Below are positions 42,963-52,456 of a stretch of 64,000 bases of DNA, piece after piece (within the stretch, counting starts at the first letter, position 1; every line of letters begins with the position of its first letter). Position numbers and translations under genes: made by a program. Origin of the DNA: Enterococcus faecium (lineage in GTDB: Bacteria > Bacillota > Bacilli > Lactobacillales > Enterococcaceae); the NCBI RefSeq assembly GCF_029023785.1, contig NZ_CP118956.1, positions 62,001 through 126,000 of the forward strand. Reading direction: 5' to 3'. The notes under the pieces are model-generated. The model had not been told where the DNA came from and searched no databases. It worked only from the letters and a program-made list of their open reading frames with translations.

Positions 42963-43784
42963 TTGTTGTGTCGGTTATTAGAAATCCCTAGAAGTGTCTA
43001 TTATTTTTATAAGAATAAACCGTTGACAGCTACAGAAATCAGAAATAATAAGTTGAAAAAGAAGATTTCAACAATTTTTTTTACGAATAAACAACGCTAT
43101 GGTGCCACAAAGATCCATCAAGTTTTATTAAAAGAAGGGATTTCAGTATCTCTTAAACATGTCCAAAAGCTAATGAAACAATTAAATTTAAGGTCGATTG
43201 TAGTTAAAAAATATAGACCTCAAAGATCTAATAAACCGATCATTTCAAAAGAGAATCTCTTAAATCAGGACTTTTCTACTGAAACGATCTGTGAGAAATG
43301 GGCAGCTGACATTACGTACATTCCTACTAAGAAAAATGGTTGGTGTTACTTATCTTCAATCATGGATTTACACACGAAAAAAATTATTAGTTATACATTT
43401 TCAAAACGAATGACTGTGGATTGTGTCATCCAAACATTGAATAAAGCAAAAATACATTATCACATTCCAGAAGGAATGATTCTACACACTGACTTGGGCA
43501 GCCAATACACAGCAAGAGAAGTGGAACAATGGCTTAAAACCAACAAAACAAGGCATTCTTATAGTAGAAAAGGAACACCTTATGATAATGCTGGAATCGA
43601 ATCTTTCCATGCCTCATTGAAAAAAGAAGAAGTCTACACGACTAGCTACTCAGATTTTGAAGAAGCAAATCGAGCGCTATTTAGCTACATTGAAGGATTT
43701 TATAACCGAAATCGAATCCATAGCTCGATTCACTATCTAACCCCACAGGAATTTGAAGAATTAGCAAAAGAAAAAATGGCTTAA
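42963..43784 (+). CDS. IS3-family OrfB, type B copy 2
   Basis: 273 residues, intact DDE core (AADITYIPT, LHTDLGSQY, YDNAGIESF). Two residues differ from copy 1. It is probably produced as an OrfAB frameshift product. Confidence 0.9.
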   Translation: MLCRLLEIPRSVYYFYKNKPLTATEIRNNKLKKKISTIFFTNKQRYGATKIHQVLLKEGISVSLKHVQKLMKQLNLRSIVVKKYRPQRSNKPIISKENLLNQDFSTETICEKWAADITYIPTKKNGWCYLSSIMDLHTKKIISYTFSKRMTVDCVIQTLNKAKIHYHIPEGMILHTDLGSQYTAREVEQWLKTNKTRHSYSRKGTPYDNAGIESFHASLKKEEVYTTSYSDFEEANRALFSYIEGFYNRNRIHSSIHYLTPQEFEELAKEKMA

Positions 43785-43826
43785 CCGTCTCTACTAAAAT
43801 GTGTCCAAGATATTGACTCAAATCCA

Positions 43827-44327
43827 CTATACTATAAGTTCCTCCGCCTTACTTGACAATATAAACTGGGTTCACTTTTTTATAGTGAAAAAACAAAAAG
43901 CGTGCTCTAATGGGAATTTATTCTTATTTTCTGTGCCAAGAGCGTTTGACCCATAAAAAAATAGCCTTCTCTCAAAAAAAAACAGTTCGTTTTTTCTTCC
44001 CTATAAAAGAAAAAACGAACCAAAATAAGGCTGGGGCAGAAGTGCTTCACTCTGAGAAATAAGCCGAAATTCACGAAAATTATTTTTCAAATTTTTGTGA
44101 ATTTCGGCTTATTTAAGAAGGAGTTGCTTCTACCCCCGCCGTTTATTCATTTTTAAAGAATGAGACAAAAGTGTTTCTTACTTTTATCCCACGCTCATTT
44201 TGATTCTACATAAATTCAAAATAAAAAAACCTTTACCCTATACTTGAAGTTAGGATAAAAGCTTTTTATTTTCGGTCAATCATCACTTCAGAAAACCAAT
44301 CATCGAAAAATGATCACCCATTCGCAA
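43827..44327. repeat. intergenic region with repeat copy 1 and a 17-bp inverted repeat
   Basis: No gene is supported. From about 44030 to 44200 it holds an intergenic repeat that recurs at 45655-45777. Within it, AATAAGCCGAAATTCAC (44058-44074) and its exact reverse complement (44097-44113) form an inserted hairpin absent from the other copy. A likely terminator for sstT (AAAGCTTTT area with AAAAAAACC...GG near 44226-44272) lies at the end. Confidence 0.6.
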
Positions 44328-45563
44328 TCAGTTTGATTCACTTAAGGAATCTTTTAAGGAGATTGCTTCTCCGTTACGTTTCCGCGCGCTTAATTCCCCA
44401 ATCGCTGTGAATAACAGATCACTAGAAGAGTTCAAAGCTGTTTCTACCGAATCTTGGATCACACCGATAATAAATCCTATCCCTACAACTTGCATCGCAA
44501 TCTCATTCGAAATACCAAACAAGCTGCAAGCCAAAGGAATCAATAGCAACGAACCTCCCGCAACGCCTGAAGCTCCACAAGCAGCAATGGCTGCCAACAG
44601 ACTAAGGATCAATTTTGAAGCAAAGGACGCTTCGATCCCTAATGTTTGTACCGTCGTCAATGTCATCACGGTAATCGTTACAGCAGCGCCCCCCATATTG
44701 ATGGTCGCTCCCAACGGAATCGAGATCGCATAGGATTCCTTCGTTAATTTCAATCGTTCGGCTAACATCATATTGATAGGAATGTTGGCTGCTGAACTAC
44801 GTGTAAAGAAGGCGGGAACCGCACTTTCTTTTAAGCAAAAGAAAATCAATGGATAGGGATTTTCTTTGATAAATAAAAAAGTCAGAAGCGGATAAACAAC
44901 TAAAGCGACAAATAACATGGTTCCTACTAATACCAGAACTAGTTGAAGATATTCTGCTAAGCCAGACAACCCTGTCGTTGAGATCGATTGATAAACTAAT
45001 CCTAGGATACCGATCGGTGCAAACGCAATGATCAGCTGCACTACGTGTGACAAGGCTACAGAAACTTGATCCACGACTTCTTTAGTTGTTTCCGTACGAC
45101 TACGCAAAGCCAGCCCTAACAAGACGGCCCAGAACAAAACGCCTAAATAATTTGATTCAATGATTGCTTGGATCGGGTTTTGTGTCACGTTAGTCAACAT
45201 CGTAGATAAGACACTGCCGATATTTTGTGGCGCCTTTTCAGAGACCTGTTCTTGCAAAGTGATTGGGATCGTAAAAATCGAACTAACGACTACTGCAACT
45301 AACGCAGAGAGGAACGTTCCACCTAAGTATAAAAATAAAATAGGTTTGACATAGGTTTCATTCCCAACTTTATGTTTTGCAATCGAAGCTGCCGTCAGAA
45401 AAAATACCAAGAGAGGAGCAATGGCTTTTAAGCAACTGACAAATACAGTCCCCAATATGGTGATAAACGTCCATGAGGGTAAAAAAATACCAACTATAAT
45501 ACCAACTATGATACCGCAACTAATTCGTTGAACTAAAGACATATCCAAAAACTTATCTAACAA
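44328..45563 (-). CDS. sstT: Na+/serine-threonine symporter (DAACS family)
   Basis: About 411 residues from a TTG at 45563, which follows AGGGGTGA; the ATG at 45593 has no ribosome binding site. Eight membrane helices and two re-entrant hairpins. SRSSAANIPINMMLAERL (HP1 serine-rich tip), GATINMGGAAVTITVM (NMxG-like) and CGASGVAGGSLLLIPLA (HP2) are SstT signatures. Stands alone between two repeat copies. Confidence 0.92.
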   Translation of the reverse strand: MLDKFLDMSLVQRISCGIIVGIIVGIFLPSWTFITILGTVFVSCLKAIAPLLVFFLTAASIAKHKVGNETYVKPILFLYLGGTFLSALVAVVVSSIFTIPITLQEQVSEKAPQNIGSVLSTMLTNVTQNPIQAIIESNYLGVLFWAVLLGLALRSRTETTKEVVDQVSVALSHVVQLIIAFAPIGILGLVYQSISTTGLSGLAEYLQLVLVLVGTMLFVALVVYPLLTFLFIKENPYPLIFFCLKESAVPAFFTRSSAANIPINMMLAERLKLTKESYAISIPLGATINMGGAAVTITVMTLTTVQTLGIEASFASKLILSLLAAIAACGASGVAGGSLLLIPLACSLFGISNEIAMQVVGIGFIIGVIQDSVETALNSSSDLLFTAIGELSARKRNGEAISLKDSLSESN

Positions 45564-45593
45564 ATAATCACCCCTATATAGTTTAACCATCAT

Positions 45594-46139
45594 TTTAACA
45601 TCTCTAAAATAGAAATAAAAGATAAACTTTCTAAAAATTCAAACTATTAAAGAGGATCGGACAGAAGCGTTTAAATCCGAGAAATAAGAAGGAGTTGCTT
45701 CTGCTCCCACCGTTTATTCTTTTTTAAAGAATGAGTCAAAAGTGTTTCTTACTTTTGTCCCACGTTCGTGGGGAAAAAATTAACGAAATGATGATTTATT
45801 GATTTGAAATAAAGAATAGGTTAGATTCTAGGCGGAATTCATCAGTAGTCTTGTTCTTGTAGACTTTCAATAAATCCATTTTTTTGAATGATTTTTTCTG
45901 TTACTGCAACGCTACGGGTACAAAGGGCATTTTTAATTTTGTGTTATTTCATTATTACTCATCTCTCATTACAACAACATTGTACTGTCAAAAAAATCCT
46001 CATTTATGATACGGAGCTGGGTATCATGAGTGAATGATATTTATAAATCACTGGATATTGAAGTATATTCTGTTTTCTCAACTTATTTAGTCAGATTTTT
46101 TAATGAAGATTTTTTGAGTAAAATTTCTATAATTCCTAC
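45594..46139. repeat. intergenic region with repeat copy 2
   Basis: 45655-45777 matches 44030-44200: GAGAAATAAG|AAGGAGTTGCTTCT, the CCACCGTTTATTC block and AAAGAATGAGxCAAAAGTGT. The hairpin insertion of copy 1 is missing. The rest (45778-46139) shows no gene; short promoter-like AT stretches only. Confidence 0.6.
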
Positions 46140-47432
46140 TTATTGAAAAGTAGTTTGTAGTGCTGCTTCTACCTCTCTCATCTGTTCTACAAATTCCAAA
46201 TAACTTGACGCAGCTTGCGGAATGAAAAAATGATATGTGAATATTTCTCCTCCTAGCCCGCTTAATATGCCTATTTTTTTATACCCATGATTTGCAGGAA
46301 GGGGATCGGAAGTAGGTTGCAGAAAGCCGCCTTTCATTGTATCTGCTTGGTCTAAATTCATTATATGAATATATGTGACTAACTGATTATAGTCATTTCT
46401 AGTATCAAGATGTTTTTTGTATTTTGTATCAATTGGTATATTATTAAATGTAAAATCTGGATATCGTGGGGACCGGTTGGGCTCTTGAAATAAATGCATT
46501 GTTGCTAACCCTTTATCTCTGCCATAATGTTTCCAACCAGTGACTTTCCCAATGTATTCTTCCCATAGCCAAGACACATCGATAATGATTCCATGTATTT
46601 GATTTTTATCACTTCCAAATCCTGATTTTTCTTCCGATAAAATTTGGATACAGATTTGTTGAAGAGCCGAATACTCCTCGTAATAACTATGTTTGACTGG
46701 ATGAAGGATATTCTCTTGAAGGATATTAAATTGATTTAATCTAGCATAACCAGGTGTTGTTTGTTTGATTAGAACCACGTTTTCTTTCGTATCCTCATCT
46801 CCACTAAGTAAGAAATCGTACTCATTTTGGATTTTTTCAATAGTATGACGAATAAGCTGGGTTAGGTGATTATTATAGCTAAACTCTCGTGTTCGATAAG
46901 CAACTTTTCCAACGAAAGGAACATTCGAACGGATGTGTTTTGCAACATCAACAGCTCCCTTGATATTGGCATTATTGTATTCTCGTTTGACATATTCTTT
47001 GTATATCCCTTTACGCATTGCTTCATTCAGATAATAAGGAAAGAGAAATACCAACAAATCGTAGTATGTCATCTTTTTAGATGCACTAAAATGATCATTA
47101 ATCACGTTGTAATTCAAAACACGCTGAAGCATATAACGTAAAAAGAAATCTTCATGCTTCATTTGATTAGCGAATCTAGAATGAATTCTTAATTCATCTG
47201 TTGAATCGCTAAGGATACCTACGACATTACAAGTCCAAATTTTTCCATTTCTTGATTGAAATATCAAGTTATCTTCACTTAGATCCTTGGATTGATTTAA
47301 CTGTTGCGGAAAGATAATAAAATTTTCTTTCTCTAAACTACTTAAGTCACGATTAACTAAGTTCGTAATGATTGGATGTTGCACAACTGAGTCATTGATT
47401 TCTTGATTATCGTGTAGAGGTTTCAGCTTCAT
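46140..47432 (-). CDS. mcrC: McrC-like restriction endonuclease subunit
   Basis: 430 residues. The C-terminal PD-(D/E)xK nuclease shows RYPDFTFNNIPIDTKYK (Asp and the DxK catalytic pair). The N-terminal half is the McrC adaptor region (FFLRYMLQRVLNYN, YYDLLVFLFPYYLNEAMRKG). It is expected to stimulate the McrB GTPase and cut DNA with modified cytosine. The start ATG overlaps the end of mcrB by 26 bp. Confidence 0.88.
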   Translation of the reverse strand: MKLKPLHDNQEINDSVVQHPIITNLVNRDLSSLEKENFIIFPQQLNQSKDLSEDNLIFQSRNGKIWTCNVVGILSDSTDELRIHSRFANQMKHEDFFLRYMLQRVLNYNVINDHFSASKKMTYYDLLVFLFPYYLNEAMRKGIYKEYVKREYNNANIKGAVDVAKHIRSNVPFVGKVAYRTREFSYNNHLTQLIRHTIEKIQNEYDFLLSGDEDTKENVVLIKQTTPGYARLNQFNILQENILHPVKHSYYEEYSALQQICIQILSEEKSGFGSDKNQIHGIIIDVSWLWEEYIGKVTGWKHYGRDKGLATMHLFQEPNRSPRYPDFTFNNIPIDTKYKKHLDTRNDYNQLVTYIHIMNLDQADTMKGGFLQPTSDPLPANHGYKKIGILSGLGGEIFTYHFFIPQAASSYLEFVEQMREVEAALQTTFQ

Positions 47433-49179
47433 CTAAATCACCGTCATTAGAGTATACCTTTTCTAGTATTTCTAATTTTTCTTTCGCCTTATGTTCACCA
47501 CGAAAATAGTCTTTCAATAATGGATATAACTTAGTATCCCATAATTGTTCCATTGTCTCCTCACCATTATCGATACTTAAAAAGTAACTAGCACCAATTT
47601 GGTAATCAGTTGACAATCCACCTTTTTCTTTGGCAACGATCGCCTCATTTAAACGCGTCATAAGTTCTTTTGTTTTCTCTTGAGTCAGCATATTTTGTGC
47701 TGAATCTTCTGCCTTTATTTCTAAGAAAGTAAATCGCCGGCGCATAGCAAAATCAAAAGTGTCAACAGAACGGTCAATGTCGTTCATCGTCCCAATAATA
47801 TAAACATTATTAGGAATATAGAATTTTTCTTCTGGATTTTCATGGAGGTTTGCATACTGAGTGTAAACACCTTCTTTATGCCCACGATATCCTGGATCAA
47901 TTGAGAAAAATAATTCGCCAAAAATTTTGGAAATTTCGCCCCGATTAATTTCATCAATGATAAACACATAGTTTTGGTTATTCGTAGAATCTACCGTTGA
48001 CGCCGTGTAGTTTTTTAAGCCAAATTCTTCTTTTAAATGTTTTACAATCGCTTTTCGATAAGCATCAAATCCACCTTTTGGCGTACCTGGCAATCCACGA
48101 TAGACATTATAAATTTGGTCATGGTTTAGATAAGTATTGGTTTTAGCAGGATAAACACCTTGAATTTCATTTCTTTCATAGGCTAGAAGATTGCGTACTG
48201 GTTTACCTGTCAATGTTTTAAGTTTATTGTAGCCTTCTCCCTCTATACTAGCTTCCGTTACCGCATCGAAAAATTTAGCCCAAGCTTCTTCAAAATTATC
48301 TTGTCCATTTACTTTCTTTGTTTTCTTTGCTTTTTCAACAAAGCTCTTAAAGCTTCCATCTTTCAAGGTGAAACTAACAACGCCATCATCGGATGTAGTT
48401 GGACGTAAACCTTCGACAAAATCAGTATAATCATAGCTAGGATGAAACTGGACAAATCCAATTCGGCTCTTTTCATCTTCGCTCAATTCATTGATTTGTG
48501 TAGTTCTGCCATTTGAAACGACATCAGCTGCCATTTCATTTGCAAGGAATGTTTTCCCTGTTCCAGGAGCGCCACGTAGAATAAGGTTTTTAGATTTGAG
48601 TAAATGTGAAACATATGATTTCAGCAAATGATTGGTCATAGTCTGAGTCTCTCCTACTCGTATTTCCTTTTTCTCTTTCCCTTTATAAACAAGAATAAAT
48701 TCATCCCCAGATGTTCCAAAACGTTTCAAACATTCTTGTACAAATAATAAAGTTGAAAAAATACTCCAACAATAGATGACTATCTGCTTGTCTTCATTAT
48801 ATTTATAAATCAAAAATTCAATGGACTTCCTTTTTTTTTTGAAACTGTCAACATCTGGAAAAATCCCTCGTATTATCTCATCTCCTGAGTGATATCGACA
48901 CACAGGAAATGTTGCTCTTTCGCTTTCTGGTAGAGAAACAATCGATTGTTCAAACATTTGAATAGCTAATCGCGGTAATGTTTGATTTGAAATTTTCCGT
49001 TCATTTTTACCGTAGTTTCTTCTAGTTATTTCGCCTTCTGCCGTACGGAAGTAAGCATCTTTTGGTTGATAATTATCCCCTAAGCTTAGATTCTTCATAG
49101 TAAATGTTGGGTCTGTTGATTTAATCTCATCAGCAGTTATTCTTAGTTCATATGTTTTTTTTGTTTCATTGTTGTTCAT
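47407..49179 (-). CDS. mcrB: McrB-like AAA+ GTPase of a modification-dependent restriction system
   Basis: 590 residues from ATG 49179 (a TTG six codons earlier is also possible). Walker A LILRGAPGTGKT (about 208-216), Walker B VFIIDEINRGE (about 411-420), and the McrB signature IIGTMNDIDRSVDTFDFAMRRRF (about 467-490, GTP-recognition MNxxD). The N-terminal about 190 residues should be the modified-DNA sensor; it matches no reader domain I know, so target specificity is open. Operon with mcrC. Confidence 0.88.
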   Translation of the reverse strand: MNNNETKKTYELRITADEIKSTDPTFTMKNLSLGDNYQPKDAYFRTAEGEITRRNYGKNERKISNQTLPRLAIQMFEQSIVSLPESERATFPVCRYHSGDEIIRGIFPDVDSFKKKRKSIEFLIYKYNEDKQIVIYCWSIFSTLLFVQECLKRFGTSGDEFILVYKGKEKKEIRVGETQTMTNHLLKSYVSHLLKSKNLILRGAPGTGKTFLANEMAADVVSNGRTTQINELSEDEKSRIGFVQFHPSYDYTDFVEGLRPTTSDDGVVSFTLKDGSFKSFVEKAKKTKKVNGQDNFEEAWAKFFDAVTEASIEGEGYNKLKTLTGKPVRNLLAYERNEIQGVYPAKTNTYLNHDQIYNVYRGLPGTPKGGFDAYRKAIVKHLKEEFGLKNYTASTVDSTNNQNYVFIIDEINRGEISKIFGELFFSIDPGYRGHKEGVYTQYANLHENPEEKFYIPNNVYIIGTMNDIDRSVDTFDFAMRRRFTFLEIKAEDSAQNMLTQEKTKELMTRLNEAIVAKEKGGLSTDYQIGASYFLSIDNGEETMEQLWDTKLYPLLKDYFRGEHKAKEKLEILEKVYSNDGDLDEAETSTR

Positions 49180-49293
49180 ATTTTCTTCTACTTTCAAATT
49201 TTATTTACCGTATCAATGTAAAAATAAAACCAAATTTTATTTCGAGCATCATTTATTAACATGTTTATCATACAATTTCTTCAATTTTCTCGT

Positions 49294-52200
49294 TTACCTC
49301 AATTCATTCTCAAGTGGAATCAACTCATCATCTAACATTTTACGCCAGGCTCGCTTCATTTCTTGTGGGTATTTAAATGGCTTGGCTTCTGGATGTTTGG
49401 CTTTATATCCTTCGTAATCCTTACTGTTGATAATTGCTTTCATATTAGGAATTGGATCTTCACCTGGTAGATATTGCAGATTAGAAGCATGTAATTCTTT
49501 CTCAGAGACAAACCACTCATTGGAAAAGGCATGAATCAAATCATCACTTGCTTGTGTAAAATAGCGACGTTTAATGACAAAGATATCTTCATTACTATCT
49601 AAAGTCCCCACATCAAATGCATTTAAAATTTGTCGGTAAACTTCTTTGACTCCTTCTGTTTTATTCAATTTAGCCAAAGCTTTTTCAATTTCTTCTCGTG
49701 CATCTGAACTATTCGCAGCATAAGTTCCTAGTAATTGATCAATATAAGTAGAATCAATATCATACAACTTAGTGGTATTTTCACTATAAAATTCGATCGT
49801 TGAAAAATCTTCTCCCTCTTTTTCTAGTTCTTCCTCTATTAATGAACCCTTTACGGTCTCGTACACGCCAATTTGTTCTTCCAAAAGTTGAATTTGATTG
49901 TTCAAAGTTGGAGATTTCACCATGTCATCATTGTAATCGTCATAAGTCACTAACGATTCATACGCACGATTCAATTCTTGAAATGCTTTGACGTACTCGA
50001 TACGGATTTCAAGTGGCGTATGTTCATCAATGGATTCCATGGATGAAACCTCTTTTAACTTACCATATGCCTGCTTGAATCTTTTTTTGGATTCCTGATA
50101 ACTTGGATAAATCAAACCCGATTCTTCTTTTGCTTCTGAATACAGTTTTGTCGCATCCTCGACATTCTTCTCCATTGTCGCTGGCTTACGAAACGTCACA
50201 ATCAATCCTTTTTTCTTTTCAGGATACGTACGGTTCGTACGTGAAAAAGCTTGAATCAATCCTGCATACTCTAGATTACGATCCACAAATAGGGTTTGAA
50301 TCGTAGGTGCGTCAAAACCTGTCAATAGACGATCCACTACAATCACTAAATCGATTTGTTTCCCAAATTGTTTGAATTCCGCTCTTTTTCGTGCCAAACG
50401 ATTATTGATGTCTCCGTTATAACGCTCAATGTCTGCTAGTGACCAGGCAGTATCATAATACTGATTGTATTCATCAATAATGTTTTGCATTTCTCCTTGT
50501 TGGGCGCTTGAATCTCGGCTATTTTCTTCTAATGAATAGGTAATAGCGATTCGTGGAAAATCAGGATCCTCCATCGTTCGTCCTTCACGAATGGGTTGAT
50601 CTGAAAACTCTCTTGTTAACCAATCAGGCTCTTTCGTCATCTCTTTGATGGCTCGATAATACTTTTTAGCCATGTCAATGGAACTCGTGGTTAAGATTGC
50701 AGATTTCGTTGGACGGCCATTTCGAAAATCAAATTTTGTATAGGCATTATCTGGACGAAACATTTTATGGATGACTTTTTGGATATGTTCATCTGCTTCA
50801 AAAACAGCAGGGTCCAAATAACTTTCTTTTTTGATTGACTCCATTTGATCGATCATACGATTGATTTGTTCCGATGAATAATCTGCGTATGTTTCTACTT
50901 CTTTTAATTTCCGATAGATTTTATTCTCTAGTGAAGTCGGCTCCACGGTGTTTTCATGCTCTACTTGAAATCCCAAAACAGAGCCATCTTCTAGCGCATT
51001 CTTGATGGTATAGGTATGCAAAACCTCTCCATACTGATCATGGGTCGTACGTGCCAATTGCCCTTTGGCTTGTTTCCGATTCTCAGGGAAAATCGGTGTA
51101 CCTGTAAAGCCAAACCAAGTGGACTTCGGAAACATTTTTTTGATTTCTTCCATATTTTCAGCACTTAACGCTCGATGACACTCATCTACTACAAACACGA
51201 TATGTTGCCCCATTAATTTTTGGAAGCGATTGGTTCCTTTTTTCTCTTCTTGTTTCTTTGCATATTTCAACGCCGCATCTAGCTTTTGACGGGTTGTAAT
51301 GATCACAACATTTGCATTGGCATCTGCCAACAGGGTTTCACTTAATTCTTTGGCACTTCCTGTTCCCACGATCAAGCTATTCGCTTTGGCGTTCCCGGAA
51401 GAAATCCCAGTATTAAATTCCGAAGCAAATTTCGTAAACTCTGTAGTGGTCTGATTATCTAAATCTTTGCGGTCCACTAACATGATCGTTCGATCGATCC
51501 CCGATTTTCGTGCTAAAAGCTTAGTAGATACAAAACTAGTCAACGTCTTTCCTGAACCAGTCGCATGCCACACATACCCTGATTGATGTTTATTTGCGGC
51601 AATAAACAAGGCTTGAATCGCATGCACTTGATAAGGATGTAACACCATGAGGGTTTTATTGTCTTGATCTTCACTGACAATCGTATAATCCGCAATCAAG
51701 CGATGGGCATCCGGGATATTTAGCACTTGTTTGCAAAACTCATATAAGTTTTCTACCTTTTTATTATCTTTCGTTCGCCAACTAAATAAAAACTTAGGAT
51801 GCAAATCCTTCGGTAAGGCATTTGCAAAATACCGAGTCGTTTGTTCATTGGAAACCACAAACAACTGTAAGGTCGAAAAGATATTGTTCCGAAATATGCC
51901 TTCTTCTGCATATTTTTTGATTTGGTTAAATGCCTGATAAACACCATCTTTTGCAGTTACTTGTTTCAATTCGATTTGGACAATCGGTAAGCCATTGATC
52001 AATAAGGTGACGTCAAAACGTCGATCCCGTGCTTCTATGTTACTTCCACGTTTTGCAATTTGATGGACCACTTCATAAGTAGAGATTCCTCCACCAATGT
52101 CTTGATTGGAATAAAGGATAAGTGAGACAGAACCCAATTGTGGATCTTCTCGTTCAATTGTGATCCGAGCCATTCCATTTTCACCTTTTAACCATTTCGC

Positions 52201-52443
52201 AGCATCAAAGGGGGTTTTCGTCCGTAGCAATAATTCGGTTTTGATCGTTTCAAACTCTTTATCGGTCAAAGGAGAATCATTCAGTTCCGCTTGATTGTTT
52301 GAGATGATTTTTTGACGTAAATTAACCCAAAGATCTTCTTCTGATTTTAGATCCGGACGATACGTCCACTGATTATGCCCTTCTCCAAGTACACGGATCA
52401 ACTGTTCTTCGACTTCCGCTTCCTCACGGTGACTAATTTTCAT
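49294..52443 (-). CDS. hsdR: type I restriction enzyme R subunit
   Basis: 1049 residues from ATG 52443 (GGGAGGG upstream). The N-terminal HSDR_N nuclease has RRFDVTLLINGLPIVQIELKQ (about 148-168, D and ExK). Helicase motif I is HATGSGKTLTS (about 300), motif II DECHR, motif III GFTGTPIF, motif VI LIQAFSRTNRTY. It translocates DNA and cleaves away from the site, in complex with HsdM and HsdS. It lies 14 bp after hsdS. Length is normal and no break is visible. Confidence 0.95.
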   Translation of the reverse strand: MKISHREEAEVEEQLIRVLGEGHNQWTYRPDLKSEEDLWVNLRQKIISNNQAELNDSPLTDKEFETIKTELLLRTKTPFDAAKWLKGENGMARITIEREDPQLGSVSLILYSNQDIGGGISTYEVVHQIAKRGSNIEARDRRFDVTLLINGLPIVQIELKQVTAKDGVYQAFNQIKKYAEEGIFRNNIFSTLQLFVVSNEQTTRYFANALPKDLHPKFLFSWRTKDNKKVENLYEFCKQVLNIPDAHRLIADYTIVSEDQDNKTLMVLHPYQVHAIQALFIAANKHQSGYVWHATGSGKTLTSFVSTKLLARKSGIDRTIMLVDRKDLDNQTTTEFTKFASEFNTGISSGNAKANSLIVGTGSAKELSETLLADANANVVIITTRQKLDAALKYAKKQEEKKGTNRFQKLMGQHIVFVVDECHRALSAENMEEIKKMFPKSTWFGFTGTPIFPENRKQAKGQLARTTHDQYGEVLHTYTIKNALEDGSVLGFQVEHENTVEPTSLENKIYRKLKEVETYADYSSEQINRMIDQMESIKKESYLDPAVFEADEHIQKVIHKMFRPDNAYTKFDFRNGRPTKSAILTTSSIDMAKKYYRAIKEMTKEPDWLTREFSDQPIREGRTMEDPDFPRIAITYSLEENSRDSSAQQGEMQNIIDEYNQYYDTAWSLADIERYNGDINNRLARKRAEFKQFGKQIDLVIVVDRLLTGFDAPTIQTLFVDRNLEYAGLIQAFSRTNRTYPEKKKGLIVTFRKPATMEKNVEDATKLYSEAKEESGLIYPSYQESKKRFKQAYGKLKEVSSMESIDEHTPLEIRIEYVKAFQELNRAYESLVTYDDYNDDMVKSPTLNNQIQLLEEQIGVYETVKGSLIEEELEKEGEDFSTIEFYSENTTKLYDIDSTYIDQLLGTYAANSSDAREEIEKALAKLNKTEGVKEVYRQILNAFDVGTLDSNEDIFVIKRRYFTQASDDLIHAFSNEWFVSEKELHASNLQYLPGEDPIPNMKAIINSKDYEGYKAKHPEAKPFKYPQEMKRAWRKMLDDELIPLENELR

Positions 52444-52456
52444 TCTTCTTCCCTCC

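Larger units (their letters stand above)
42579..43826 (+). mobile_element. IS3-family element type B, copy 2 (1248 bp)
   Basis: Ends identical to copy 1 (TGGTGTTAGTATCAAATC and reverse of CAAATCCA). A 3-bp target duplication CTA is at 42576-42578 and 43827-43829. It is the more intact insertion of the two. Confidence 0.9.
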
